Assembly (NCBI RefSeq): GCF_963966145.1
Contig: NC_091048.1
Location: forward strand, 7,998,001-8,062,000
Origin: Tenebrio molitor
Taxonomy: Eukaryota > Arthropoda > Insecta > Coleoptera > Tenebrionidae
Direction of reading: 5' to 3'
DNA: 64,000 nucleotides
Shown: positions 41,501 through 48,257 of the stretch, in pieces
How the letters are laid out: each line of letters starts with the position of its first letter
How positions within the stretch are numbered: position 1 is the stretch's first letter
Notes under the pieces: generated by a model
What the model was told of the DNA's origin: nothing
Databases searched by the model: none
Seen by the model: the letters and a program-made list of their open reading frames with translations, nothing else
Program-made: the position numbers and the translations under genes

Positions 41501-42851
41501 TAATTCACGTGAACGAAAGTTTTGGCTTCCTCACTCTAACTGTAAATAACTATTGTTCAAAAAATCTGAAGGACTTTAAGAATGACATACATTTTTTAAT
41601 TGCTGCCATTCTTCCACTTCCAAAAATTCGGGTATCATAATTCCAACCCCTTGCAACTCAGATCGTCATTTATCTAATTACAGCTGTACGAATCTCGTTG
41701 CTTCAGGGGAAACTTTTGTATTTGTCAAGTAAGTGACACCTCATTTCTCACCTTTTCAGTGTTCAAATTCGTCTTGAACGCACTTTAATTTTGACTATGT
41801 TGGTGCTTAAATAATTCTACCAGATTATAATGTAAATTGATTATTAAGTAACAACGGTCACGTCTCCTGTTATGGATAACAACATCTTCCGACCAGGAAT
41901 GAACCGGAATTGATTAAATTTGAGCAAACTCCGGTTACACAATAATTTGCAAAGGCTCCCTAATCCTGGATCGATCGCTTTCACAAAAAAGGAATATCTA
42001 AAAATGTGTCACCCGATTGTTTTGCAAATAATCGTCACAATCAAATCATCTAATTAGAAATTCAAATTTAACAATCGGGAATTCGTGCTTGTCGTGCAAC
42101 GATATAATATTGTTATGGTAATTAAGAAGCTGAACATTCGATAAACTGTGCCTCGTAAATTGCACCAAATGCATTTATCTAGAAAGTGCAGGATTAGAAA
42201 CGTAGCAATCTGGAAATAATTGCAGTATTATTTAATACGAGTGTTTTCTGTGAAGTCTGAAATACTTATTATTATTGTTACCGTTTCAGGTTTAATCAAT
42301 TTGAGTCACGTTTATGGAGAGGTTGACTCGAAAAATGCTTTCACTAGTTTTTCAGCTTGTTTGGAGCTTTCCGACCGCTGGCTGGTAGGATTCGCAAGCT
42401 TACACGAGCTTTAAGCAAAAATTTTATTCAAAGCTCGATGTAATTGCGCTCCACTTGAAAAAAACTATTGTTCCGGATTTGTTAAGAGCTGTGGAAAATT
42501 CAAAATGCGGAGAAATAATAATGAAGATTTAGGCGGCACCGTTATTAGATTCGGCTTCCCGAAGGATGAGTAGATAAGAATTTTTGTGGAGAGATAAGAC
42601 CCGCATTATTTAACGGTGCGAGATACAAGACGTAAGTGGCCTTGGGTGAGCGTACGAAAATAACAATAAATCTTACTTGTAGTTGTTATCCAGAGGAACG
42701 TTTCCTATGGCCACATTATCGTGCGTCTGCTTGTTGTTTTTCGTCCAATAATATGTCAGGGTCTCTCTGGAGTTGTGGGGTGAAAATCGGCATTCCAGCG
42801 TGACGTCTTGTCCTTCTCTGGTGTCCTTAATTTCGTCGGTGAGGATTATGT
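2337..42851 (-). CDS. ed: echinoid, immunoglobulin-family cell adhesion receptor (gene span, 5' exon missing)
   Basis: Echinoid is a homophilic adhesion molecule of epithelial adherens junctions that modulates EGFR, Notch and Hippo signalling. Seven exons join in frame: 42677..42851, 31999..32273, 21652..21834, 15008..16162, 12706..13689, 8899..9684 and 2337..2503. They give about 1240 residues, close to the roughly 1330 of the fly protein once a signal peptide is added. Domain order is Ig1 to Ig7, two FN3 domains (the second degenerate), one membrane helix and a cytoplasmic tail of about 290 residues ending EIIV. Introns are phase 1 except the first visible one, which is phase 2. Exons are clearly GC-richer than introns. 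The start codon and signal peptide lie upstream of 42851. A fred-type paralogue is less likely because the tail and EIIV match ed. Confidence 0.92.
3920..3976. repeat. Family A MITE, partial copy (one terminus)
   Basis: This is the inverted terminus seen in the fuller copy at 37334..37679: ATGTATTGTGGGTTGCA, then CATTATCACTCGTGAAATA, then CCCTGTA. Only one arm is recognisable. The other side of the element here is unclear; a separate hairpin (about 3863..3916, CCGAAAAAAGCTGG against CCAGCTTTTCTCGG) sits directly next to it. Confidence 0.65.
4250..4935 (-). pseudogene. Non-LTR retrotransposon 3' fragment with restriction-like endonuclease (R2/R4-type)
   Basis: Read on the minus strand from 4935, the frame shows a zinc finger, CRIC..EHIISSC (C-x2-C-x8-H-x4-C), then about 60 residues, then the motif RPDIII with an Asp 14 residues later (LLDIAVP) and a Lys/Tyr helix (KINKYLE). 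This order, CCHC finger followed by a PD..D..K nuclease core, is the C-terminal half of retrotransposons that carry a restriction-like endonuclease behind the reverse transcriptase. The frame is open from about 4935 to 4393. After a frameshift near 4390 it continues as EIQKGILLYSCHIVRKFL, a typical tail, to a stop at about 4251. No reverse transcriptase remains, so this is a 5'-truncated dead copy. The exact clade is not settled. Confidence 0.8.
5005..5260. repeat. Family A MITE copy
   Basis: Left arm GAGTGATAATGAGCCTGACG followed by AATGCAACCCACAATACATTT; right arm is its complement ending ACTCGTGAAATACCCTGTA. The middle carries a stretch shared with the copy at 28668..28910 (TTGTGACAAATAAAATTATTG, in inverse orientation). 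The left tip is degenerate (GGGTAGTATTTATTTGAG instead of GGGTATTTCACGAG), so the copy is old. Confidence 0.8.
6760..6882. repeat. Hairpin-type inverted repeat
   Basis: Left arm ACTCGTTTCATAAGACC.TTGAAGCAC pairs with right arm GTGCTTCAAGACTGGTCTTATGAAAC. A GTGGCTACGCCAC mini-palindrome lies in the loop. It is probably a small foldback element. It is adjacent to, but distinct from, the next hairpin. Confidence 0.7.
6889..6999. repeat. Second hairpin-type inverted repeat
   Basis: CGAGCGATCATTTAAAAAATAAATTGAG pairs with its near-complement CTCGATTTATTTTTTAATTGATCGC. The loop contains GCCTATGCTATAGCATGGGTTGCCATAGG, itself partly palindromic. It could be a solo MITE or one half of a larger composite with 6760..6882. 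Confidence 0.65.
7555..8020. repeat. Foldback element, about 465 bp, long imperfect inverted arms
   Basis: Outer arms TATAAACTGGATATAAAATGTTGCCCTTAGCAACCCTACGTTGCAAGGGTCAA (7560 on) and TTGACCCTTGCAAGG...GGGCAATATTTTATATCC (to about 8015) are inverted copies. Inner arms also pair: TTTGGTACAGTTAGATTCATTATG against CATAATGAATCTAACTGTACC. A terminal-like ACACCCTGTATA / TATACAGGTGTG pair sits further inside. No coding capacity is visible. Confidence 0.8.
8899..9684 (-). CDS. ed: echinoid exon: transmembrane segment and most of the cytoplasmic tail
   Basis: 262 codons between acceptor TTGCAG (9686/9685) and donor GTGAGT (8898). It begins with a juxtamembrane stretch ending EASALATPT and a 22 to 24 residue hydrophobic helix (LIAIIVSCIVFVLFVGLLLIF). 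A basic stop-transfer follows (CRCKRNQSKKSQ), then a long low-complexity tail rich in Asn, Ser, Tyr and Pro (for example APPPYYPSTG). The tail ends with KPKKRIDQHI before the last exon. Both boundary introns are phase 1. The upstream split codon is completed as Leu by the T ending the 12706..13689 exon. Strong plus-strand open frames over this region are shadows of this GC-rich exon. Confidence 0.92.
10918..11405. repeat. Long inverted repeat (foldback), arms about 215 bp
   Basis: The left arm starts at GTGCAGATATTTTAATCACGAG and the right arm ends CTCGTGATTAAAGTAT. Between them CTACTGGCTTCATGTAGAACTCGG, TTTTTTGACATAGAATTTT, ATGTGCCGAAATTTTACCTAC and TGATATACA occur as inverted pairs about a centre near 11165. 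The central unit carries ACACCCTGTATATCATATTTTATAAAACGTAC and its inverse. No coding sequence is present. Confidence 0.85.
11764..11850. repeat. Two mobile-element termini meeting head to head
   Basis: ATATCTGCACCACTTTCAAAATCACCCTGTATA is followed at once by its inverse, TAGGGTGACTTTAAAAGTTGTGCAGATAT. The left half matches, inverted, the terminus at about 10911..10945. The right half continues into TTTTAACCAGTGG, a motif also found at both ends of the element 44112..44488. The junction is best read as abutting ends of two related copies. Confidence 0.7.
12706..13689 (-). CDS. ed: echinoid exon: Ig7 and two fibronectin type III domains
   Basis: 328 codons, both introns phase 1. It starts after acceptor CGTTCCAG at 13690 with EPIVLHQYNKVAYDISETAE and the seventh Ig domain (Cys in EVVCKVLAYPK, Trp in FKWFYG, second Cys in DYNCQIVNN). 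The first FN3 domain follows (PTKLVSSHSGPNYVTLDWEP through YLFKVKALNTKGNS). The second FN3-like domain (RVAYDPASHTLSINLPVTC onward) is degenerate, and a juxtamembrane stretch comes last. The donor is a perfect GTAAGT at 12705. The plus-strand open frames across 12602..13354 are antisense shadows. Confidence 0.93.
13690..15007 (-). other. echinoid intron (1.3 kb)
   Basis: Donor C/GTAAGT at 15007 and acceptor CGTTCCAG at 13690. It carries a partial family B MITE (14282..14432). A minus-strand frame at 13821..14069 begins with a signal-peptide-like run but has no exon signals or recognisable domain, so I treat it as chance. Confidence 0.8.
14282..14432. repeat. Family B MITE, partial copy
   Basis: It shares CGCACCACGGATTACAGATCA, then TCTAACCTCACTTTTTGCGTTGTTT, then a right end CTTCAACGCCAACTTTGAGG and GAACACTCGAT with the fuller copies at 20202..20408 and 50904..51112. 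The left terminus (GGGTGTTCATTTAAA) is missing, so the copy is truncated and old. Confidence 0.75.
15008..16162 (-). CDS. ed: echinoid exon: Ig3 to Ig6
   Basis: A single 385-codon exon holding four Ig domains. Cysteine pairs are TLQCSVDAK/YTCSAENG, YIKCNVTAN/YICRAVN, LTCTATPP/YNCQATN and MTCSAKG/YTCSFEN, and each domain has its central Trp (IRWTRN, IEWVKD, YRWFRI, VKWLKD). The acceptor ATTTCAG at 16163 joins in phase 1 to the 21652..21834 exon, rebuilding Tyr before FPRVEVGPENP. The donor is GTAAGT at 15007. Coding four Ig domains in one exon, while Ig1 and Ig2 are each split, points to intron loss or an old fused block. The exon is about 60% GC, unlike its introns, which explains the long antisense frames here. 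Confidence 0.94.
16163..21651 (-). other. echinoid intron (5.5 kb)
   Basis: Donor ACT/GTGAGT at 21651 and acceptor TTTCAG at 16163. One clear family B MITE lies at 20202..20408. Elsewhere, including the moderately GC-rich 18650..19340, I see only short frames without domains. Confidence 0.8.
20202..20408. repeat. Family B MITE, complete palindromic copy (about 207 bp)
   Basis: Left end ATTGGGTGTTCATTTAAATT and right end AATTTAAATGAACACCCGAT are inverted copies. Inside, GTCGATTGTGAACGCACCAC pairs with GTGGTGCGTTCACAATTGAC. The asymmetric core reads CTAACCTCACTTTTTGCGTT. There is no coding capacity. Confidence 0.87.
21652..21834 (-). CDS. ed: echinoid exon: second half of Ig2
   Basis: 61 codons, both introns phase 1, acceptor GGTTTCAG at 21835 and donor GTGAGT at 21651. 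It gives STYPLEAALKNGG, then the F and G strand region TATLSIVPSKEDDQAVFRC, then EVWNRALPEKKKLISSVSL. The Cys in VFRCEVW pairs with the one in the preceding exon (ELTCSSVGG). It is too short to stand alone, but it joins in frame on both sides with residues that fit an Ig fold. Confidence 0.93.
22822..23106. repeat. Family D repeat split by a family C insertion
   Basis: Left part ATTTATCAATTTCTCTTCATAGTCG and GAAAAAGTATAG, and right part CACTCGCGGGCAACGGCTATTACTCG, together match, inverted, the uninterrupted copy at 45518..45652. The intervening 22890..23048 is a family C element. This shows that C moved after D was in place. Confidence 0.8.
22890..23048. repeat. Family C MITE, copy 1
   Basis: Left terminus GGAGGTCTTGGATGTTCTCATGGGC and right terminus GCCCATGAGAGAATCCAATACCTC are inverted repeats. 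Shared internal landmarks are CATCTGCGCAAACGACGAAT and GGTTTATCGCTCCGCCTTCGCGCAGAT. It is shorter than copies 2 and 3. Confidence 0.87.
24509..24523. repeat. Short (CATA)n microsatellite
   Basis: ACATACATACATAC, a little over three CATA units in AT-rich intron. Low information. Confidence 0.6.
26902..27140. repeat. Family C MITE, copy 2
   Basis: Termini AGAGGTGTTGGATTTTCTCATGGGC and GCCCATGAGAGAATCCAATAC. The middle includes GTCTCAAGTAGGCGCTACAAACC, CGTCATTCGTTATGTTAG and AGTAGTCGACGTTTTCA. Short open frames across it come from the repeat, not a gene. Confidence 0.87.
28668..28910. repeat. Family A MITE copy
   Basis: CTAGTGATAATGCGCCTCGTGG, then AATGCAACCCACAATACATTT on the left; AAATGTATTGTGGGTTGCATT, then TTCCGACGGGCG on the right. 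The middle, with GTCAAAATTTACGAAACTGCACAGCT, matches the copy at 37334..37679. The extreme termini are eroded. Confidence 0.82.
30685..30932. repeat. Family C MITE, copy 3
   Basis: GTGTTGGATTTTCTCATGGGC on the left and GCCCATAAGAGAATCCAATACC on the right. The internal sequence CGTCATTCGTTACGTTACTGTCGACTCTCTC closely follows copy 2. It is a full-length copy of about 248 bp. Confidence 0.87.
31227..31357. repeat. Palindromic element, about 130 bp
   Basis: ACGATATAAGTGGGATA...ATTATTAACG pairs with CGTTAATAAT...TATCCCACGGATATCGT. The loop holds CGAGGCCGTAGGCCGAG, a small palindrome reminiscent of the loop in the hairpin at 54526..54613. It is probably a MITE. Confidence 0.72.
31999..32273 (-). 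CDS. ed: echinoid exon: end of Ig1 and first half of Ig2
   Basis: 275 bp, acceptor CCGTTTCAG at 32274 (phase 2) and donor GTAAGG at 31998 (phase 1). It completes Ig1 (LNFHPEKGIYDLLISNAS, DNGKFECKVKAGG) and begins Ig2 (APQEPAIAPGSQVTVTEGK, QELTCSSVGGSPDPQVKWYR). The Lys codon split with the 42677..42851 exon and the Gly codon split with the 21652..21834 exon both close cleanly. Confidence 0.93.
32344..34561 (+). mobile_element. hAT-superfamily DNA transposon, apparently complete (2218 bp)
   Basis: Both ends carry the 14-bp inverted repeat TAGAGAGCGGATTT and the element is flanked by a perfect 8-bp duplication. It encodes one transposase with a small intron and no disabling mutation that I can see. 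The subterminal DNA has TATGCTT at 32366, 32455, 32501, 34454 and 34506, all in the same orientation, which may be transposase binding sites (inference). It is inserted in the echinoid intron, about 70 bp from a splice acceptor, opposite to the gene. Confidence 0.92.
32812..34347 (+). CDS. hAT transposase with N-terminal BED/CGGBP1-like zinc finger
   Basis: Two exons, 32812..32910 and 32968..34347, with a 57-bp phase 0 intron (GTAAGT..TTTTAG), give 492 residues. The start is the first ATG after the 5' region, because only the upstream exon completes the zinc finger: C27-x2-C30 in exon 1, H45 and H51 in exon 2. The catalytic acidic residues are all present: D155 in FAVDETTD, D225 in MISDAAAY and E457 in VERSFS. 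The C/H motif HCTCVAHGLN lies at about 246..255. The C-terminal dimerisation region (TTSVDVERSFSNFKNIL.. to residue 492) is intact. The enzyme would cut and paste the element through a hairpin intermediate. No stop or frameshift was seen, so it could be functional. Confidence 0.92.
36724..36925. repeat. Family C MITE, copy 4 (opposite orientation)
   Basis: GTAGAGGTTTTGGATTCTCTCAC, then CCTTGGAAATATCTGCGCGAAGGCGGAGCGATAAACC, at the left; CATAGCCCATGAGAGAATCCGACAC at the right. The long terminus stands on the left here, so the copy is inverted relative to copies 1 to 3. Confidence 0.87.
37334..37679. repeat. Family A MITE, best-preserved copy (about 346 bp)
   Basis: The left terminus starts ACAGGGTATTTCACGAGTGA and runs on through AATGCAACCCACAATACATTT. 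The right terminus is the inverse, ending ATCACTCGTGAAATACTCTGT. Terminal repeats are about 65 bp. The core includes AACATAAAACATAGTCAGCTGTGCAG. No open frame of note. Confidence 0.88.
40515..40922 (-). CDS. Possible small gene nested in the echinoid intron (unidentified)
   Basis: Two coding-like frames lie in the same register: 40922..40740 (60 residues, Glu/Lys/Asn-rich, with a helical stretch ENYKNYYQILARRIEES) and 40721..40515 (68 residues, with FGKIKIECAEEAGIYLN). Between them are three in-frame stops in a short stretch ending TTTTAG, which resembles an intron end. A donor-like GTAGGT inside the first frame would give an in-frame phase 0 intron, but would remove most of the coding-like part. 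Minus-strand AATAAA-like sequence follows at about 40485. I do not recognise the product; it may be a pseudogene or chance. Confidence 0.25.
41473..41524. repeat. Short palindrome around CTTTCGTTCAC / GTGAACGAAAG
   Basis: GCTTTCGTTCACTTGAATT pairs with AATTCACGTGAACGAAAG and flanking GCC/GGC. A cluster of related words (CTTTCGTTGAC, CTTTCGCTCACT twice, TTTCATTCACT) lies 350 bp to the left at 41113..41176. The two may be ends of one degenerate element. Confidence 0.5.
42677..42851 (-). CDS. ed: echinoid exon: first half of Ig1 (most 5' exon found)
   Basis: 175 bp, acceptor TTTTTCAG at 42852 (phase 1) and donor GTAAGA at 42676 (phase 2). It encodes IILTDEIKDTREGQDVTLEC, then RFSPHNSRETLTYYWTKNNK, then NVAIGNVPLDNNYK, the front half of an Ig domain whose second Cys lies in the next exon. 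The exon starts inside a codon (x|AC), so a signal-peptide exon ending in one base must lie further right. Confidence 0.92.
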
Positions 42852-44111
42852 CTGAAAAATTGAAACAGGATTGATGAAATCGGGCAGGAAGCGATCGCGC
42901 CGCAAAAAGGGAAAGGACAAAAAGCGGGAAGGATGCGTTCGGCGGCGAAAGATTGGCCGCCGCGGCGGTTTTTTTATTATTTCCCTAGGCCGCATTAATC
43001 AGGAAGGCCCGTTAACAAAGTGAAAAATCCATCCGATACGTTCCCACAAACAAATGAATTTAATTTTGAATGTCGACGGGCATTTTTCAGGAGCGTCTGA
43101 AAAAGCTGAAAGCACGCGTTGATTTTGCGGTCGAGCGACCGAGAAGGACCTTAATCAGAAACACGTGACGATTGAAAAACAAATCAATCTTATATCGAGC
43201 AATGGCAACACGAATTTCACGCTCCACCGGAGCCGAATGCAATGGATTTTCTTCGTCTATAAATATGAATGAGCCGTTTGCAATCATGAGCCCACCGAAA
43301 AAAGCGACCAGAGGAAGTGAAAAACTAGCCCGGAGTGAATCACGGATTTTCTCCGGGTTCGATGGCACTTAATTTTCGCCAAGTGCGCCTCTCTAAACTT
43401 CACAACTCGATAACAACCTCGCCTCGTCCTAATAAAAAAAACTCCTCAACTTAATAATAAATTATTTGGGGAAACTTCCAACTACGAGCATCGGAATAGT
43501 GGAGAGGAGCCTGTTTAATATTCAAGATGATCCCGCCGTATTTATTAGAGCAGTGGAACGAAACGAGTTTTAAAATATGTCGCCGCGTTCTCTTGAAAAT
43601 TTCAAGTCCCCGATGCGACCGCGGCGTACCATTTTTCCGAACAAAAAAATTAAATTTATATATGACAGCAGAAATTTGCATTTCGCAGGAAAACAGCGGC
43701 GGAGACTGTAAATACGGGGGCGCGTTCTCTTATTTTTTTCCGATCTGGAGCCGCAGCGGGTCGTGCGTTCGTGACACGTTTCCACATGCTAAGACGAAAT
43801 TTTTATCAACATCTGTTTAGATATTTATCTTGTGCAGAGTCGACGTCCCATACGAAGCCGCACTATCGCCCGGAAACATATTTTATGCCCTCCTGGCGCA
43901 CTTGCCGCAACAATATTCCGCGGGAAATATAATCTTCACCGGTTGCTATCTACGAGTAATTCGCAACGTCCCCGTGGCGTACGGGGCGGGACTGAACAAA
44001 TTTTTCCACCTTCCATTTATTTCCTATTTTCTTATTGAAAAATATCTAATGCATAAACAACACACACCTCTGCGGGTTCCACCACACAATTTAAATATTA
44101 TTATTACATAT

Positions 44112-44488
44112 ACAGGGTGTATCTGAAATACGTGTGTTAATTTTAACCAGTGGACAAACTCGCCAATTCATGAAACTTTTCTCTATAACATTTTGCAAAA
44201 TTCGCAAAAGTTTTCAAAAATTTTTTGCCCCCCATTTTTTCCCAAACGAGTCGTTTTGTGTGATTAACTAGTCTGTATTTTTTTTTGTAACCATGAGAAT
44301 TCTATCACAACAGAAAATTTTCGCCCTTCCCTTACCTACAGGTACACACTTTGATGGCTAATTTATTCTAAATTTTAAATCAATTTGTAATGCTTTTTCG
44401 TAAAAATGTTACAGAGAAGAGTCTCATAAATTGGCGAGTTCTTCCACTGGTTAAAATTAACCCATGTACTTTAGATACCCCCTGTATA
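44112..44488. repeat. Palindromic MITE, about 377 bp, flanked by ATAT
   Basis: Left end ACAGGGTGTATCTGAAATAC, then TTAATTTTAACCAGTGGACAAACTCGCCAATT; right end AATTGGCGAGTTCTTCCACTGG, TTAAAATTAA and GATACCCCCTGT. ATAT stands on each side, compatible with a short target duplication. The core has a T/G-rich run (44260..44292). No coding potential. Confidence 0.85.
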
Positions 44489-44569
44489 TAAGAATAAATT
44501 ATTTATTTGCCCTCTGAGCTTTCGGATTCCTGATTACAAACATAAAAATAACGATTCCAAAAATTAACA

Positions 44570-45325
44570 TTTTTTTCTTATCTCCCTATCTTTTTCTATC
44601 CTTTCTCTCCTCTTTCATATCTCTTTCATCCATCTCATCTCCCTTCCGTCTTCATTCTGTATTTCTCCCATTTTTCCTTTCTCTCTCTCTCTCCCTTTCA
44701 TTCCACATGTGCTCAGTTATCTCTCTCCTCATAGCACATTGTGCACCTTCTTTCCTCTTCTTCTATCTCTCTCCCCCAGGTACTCCGAAATTTCCTCTGT
44801 CATACACCCTCATACTTTCTGTTGTATCTGTATTTTCCCCTTCTTTCTTGCTTGTCTGTGCCTTTTTCCCTTTCGCTCAGCTTTGCTGCATCCATCTTTC
44901 TTTTGCTTTCTCCACTTCACTTCATTGATATACCCGTTTCTCTGATAATATGTCTCTCTCTCCTTCTTCTCCGTGTTTTTTCTTTTCTCTCCAGCATTCG
45001 ATTGGTACTCTGCACTCTTCCCTTCCGTTCATTTTTTCTTCAAACTTTGTCGCTCTCTTTCCCTATTAGCCTATTATTCCTCTTACACTCTTCCCTCACT
45101 ATATAAGCTGGCGTTTCTCTGTCCACTCCTAGCACCCCTCTCAAATATTTTTCTTGCACTTTCTCTACCTCTTCTTGTTCCTTCCATACTCTCTATCATG
45201 CTGTCAAACATGATCATTCTCGTCCTGAAATCACCTCCCCACTCATTCCCCAGACACATTCCATTAACTTATTTGCTTTCCTCACTATCTCTCTGATATG
45301 TGCCTTATCCGTGGTTCTTTCATTT
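44570..45325 (-). pseudogene. Degenerate non-LTR retrotransposon 3' region (jockey/R1-like)
   Basis: The plus strand is an extreme pyrimidine-rich tract, but on the minus strand it reads as a decayed reverse-transcriptase polyprotein tail. From 45325 leftwards come TTDKAHIREIVRKANK, FDSMIES and VEKVQEKYLRGVLGVDRETP, then YIVREECKRN. Further on are EERE..HMW-like zinc-finger remnants with CTMCYEE near 44740. The order matches the C-terminal part of insect non-LTR elements, but there are many frameshifts and stops. Low-complexity DNA is an incomplete explanation, because the conserved VQEKYL..VDRETP block is long and in frame. The clade is uncertain. Confidence 0.72.
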
Positions 45326-45517
45326 AAAATTTAAATATTATTATTTCCACCAAACTAAGATTTTATTTAAGACAGCTTAAACTTAATTTACGCTAACATA
45401 CATTGTCACAAGTGTTTAATATATAGTTTATTTAAGTATCCAAAACCGTTGTTAAAGTTCAAGGTTCGGCTCTGACAACCATCTATAAAATCTAAAAAAT
45501 ACTGAAGTAATAGTATA

Positions 45518-45652
45518 TTATTCAACGAGCGGGTAATGATGACTGTTACTCATGAAGATAATTCATCCAAGTGAGTAATAGCCATTATCCGCGAGTAGAA
45601 TACTATACTTTTTCTACGACTATGAATAGAAACTGATAAATAAGTTTCATGA
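45518..45652. repeat. Family D repeat, uninterrupted copy
   Basis: CAACGAGCGGGTAATGATGACTG, TGAGTAATAGCCATTATCCGCGAGTAGAA and TATACTTTTTCTACGACTATGAAT match, inverted, the split copy at 22822..23106. The ACTCATGA..TGAGTAAT parts suggest it is itself partly palindromic. Confidence 0.75.
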
Positions 45653-48244
45653 TTGTTTATTAGGTTTAAATTACTTATAATTAACAATTTTAAAAGAAAT
45701 TGAAACAATTCTCTTAGTCTTATCTTATATTTAATTGCTTTTTACCTTTTTATTAGTAGTATGTAATTTCTTTTCTTTTTTTTATGAATACTGAATTAAG
45801 ATATAATGTGATTTAGTTTTTCATTTTTAAAATATGTATCTCCTTTTCTTTTATATTTTTGTTATTTTCGTTGAAATTTTGTCATAATCATAATCTTTTT
45901 TCAAACTGAAGAATTTTCATTTGGTTTTGGTCCAACTTATTTAAACAAAAACCGATGTACTAATAGGTTGCTGCCATTACGAGCCTGACTACTGACATTT
46001 TTTAAAACAATTTAACCAACTCGACTAAAAAGGAAAACCCAATTTTAGACGTGATTAAAGAATTTAAAAAATATGTCGGATGCACACGCAGCAAAAAGTT
46101 GTTTTCGTTTTCGGAGAAACTAGCTGCGTTGGAGATCTGGTAATGACGTGGGCAAATTGGTATTTAATGACCCCACAATTACGTTTCCAAAGATACAAAG
46201 CCGGCCCAGCCGATCTCAATCACTCGGTATATTGACTGACCATTTGTCGAATTTTTTGCCTATTTCGGCCGTGCAGGAGATATCGATGGCGCGATATTGA
46301 TTCACCCCTAACTCCTGGGGCGATCCGACACAACAAGAGTCGTTACATTTAATTTCACCCCCTAGATCACGTTAATCACGCCACTAAAATGACATTCAGT
46401 GGACATGCCGGAGATAAATTCGCAGCTGACTTGCCCATTCGAGCTGTTCGGTGTATTTTTCCTCCAATCAGTTTATAGTGAAGGCACGCCACGTAATACC
46501 GCGAATCGGGTGTTAGTTTTCCACCCCCACGACGCGGGATTTTCACTTTTCCGAAGACAGTGAGTACGACCGCTCCCGTTATCTCGTACACACCGACATT
46601 AATCATCCGTAAAGAGCGCCATTACCGATAATTTATTGCGATCCCGGAAAAAATGAGTTATGACAGCCGCCCTTAATGTTTATTAGGGAGATTAGCGCAT
46701 CGAAAGGCCAATGGAATCGGTCGAGTGTCTTCGTAAGTGGGTCAGCCGTGATTCGTTTTTAATTCTCCATTTGCGTGGTTCGGGATTTACAGGATGCTAA
46801 ATAATTCAGGTAAGGGTTGTTTGAACCGAATGTATAGCCGGCATTAGCCCCCATTAGGCGGCCGAAATCATAAAAATGGCGTAATCGGGCCAATTGCAAG
46901 CACAGCTAATAAGTTTAGACGGGGCGAAAAAATCCTCCGAGGCGCAACAAGGATGGCAACCTGTTGAATTCCAAGAACCCCCATCAAACGTGACAAGTCG
47001 CTGAATAAATTTATAATCTGGTGGGGCATTAGTATTCTTCGGCATGTTGGTAACAATTATGTATTCTTTTCATCCCTTGTGCGTGTCTACGTCTTGAAAT
47101 TCCAAACTTATTCCTGCTTGCCGTACGTGGAGGCGGTATTAAGCGTTCGGAAGCGCTCATGCGGGTACAGTTTGCTGAAGAAATTTGATACCCAGTTAGA
47201 GAATTTGGAAAAATGGCGAAGTCGACCGGTTCTTGAGCCATTGTTTCGAATTAAACCTGTACTTTCCTCTTTTGGCTTCCATCATAGCCTGCGCTAATGT
47301 TTCCATTACCAGTTACATAGTTCTAGGACATTCTTCGACTGCATCGGACACTTAATTTAGAACCGAGATCAACATAAATACTGACAACTATAATTCAGCT
47401 CTCCCCGAGGCTCTACCTACCCCATTTGTATAATTAATTCGCTTTTGATGATATGAAACTCGGTGGAAAGCAGCGAAAGCCCAGTTATTAAAACGGACTG
47501 ATATGTAAATGATTACTTGAAGTTTATGGCGTGGTTTACACGTTTCGGCCGAAAAAATCCATCGCTCCAGCGTGTTCGAATCAAAGACATCCAATATTGA
47601 CCGTCCCAGTAATCAGAGTGAACACATAGTGCTCAGTAATTAAATTCGAATCTATATAAGCAAATTTGTACGTGGAGCGTACAATAACGGAGAGATTAGA
47701 AAACCCATCACTATCACTGTGTCTGGGAGGAACCCCGTGGTGAAACGTTAATTTTGCAACTAAATTGACTGCATTCAAATAAGTTGAGGATTCGATTGAT
47801 CGGGGATTAATATGATTTGCAGGAATGTTTCGGGAGAAAAGTTTGATTGGGTTGGGTTTAACCGGAGTCAATTGACAGGTTGGTAATTTTTAATAAATTA
47901 ACGGGGGAAGAGAACGGTTTTCAATCAATTCCCGATCCAAAAATAACAGGTGGCGGTAAATTATTCCGGAACACAACAAAGCCGTTGATTATTTCCCCCG
48001 ACTGTATTAACCAATAATTTTGTATAATTACGTTGTCCCGATAAATCGCAAACTCTACAACAATTTTAATTATTTACACCAAAATTTTCCGATGATTTTT
48101 TAAATTTTTATCATATCTCTTTCATTTATAATCTACCACAAACTTTTATTTCATTTGATTCTTTTCACTTCTTTTAGCCGTTTTCCTCTTTTCTTCTCAA
48201 GCACTCTACGATTCTATAGCCGGCGCGGCGAACCAGTGGGGTAG

Positions 48245-48257
48245 TCACGTGACGTCA
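48245..48257. promoter_or_regulatory. Overlapping E-box and CRE-like motif TCACGTGACGTCA
   Basis: A perfect TCACGTGA (bHLH-zip site) overlaps TGACGTCA (CREB/ATF site), inside a short GC-rich patch (48220..48300) surrounded by AT-rich DNA. This is typical of insect promoters or enhancers, but no transcript start or exon is recognisable nearby. Function is inferred only. Confidence 0.35.

Larger units (their letters stand above)
32274..42676 (-). other. echinoid intron (10.4 kb) hosting an intact hAT transposon
   Basis: Donor AA/GTAAGA at 42676 and acceptor TTTCAG at 32274. It contains the hAT element 32344..34561 only 70 bp from the acceptor, a family C copy (36724..36925), a family A copy (37334..37679) and a possible small gene (40515..40922). 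Regions 34570..36720, 37680..40500 and 40925..42676 otherwise hold no gene I can support. Confidence 0.8.

Noticed and set aside
43087..43368. Minus-strand frame with a hydrophobic stretch considered as the echinoid first exon.
   Set aside because: The hydrophobic run starts late, Arg/Glu-rich sequence follows, and no phase-matching donor was found.
43340..43380. GGGTTCGA, a B-box-like tRNA motif.
   Set aside because: No A box or cloverleaf pairing in the right distance; no tRNA gene is supported anywhere in the window.
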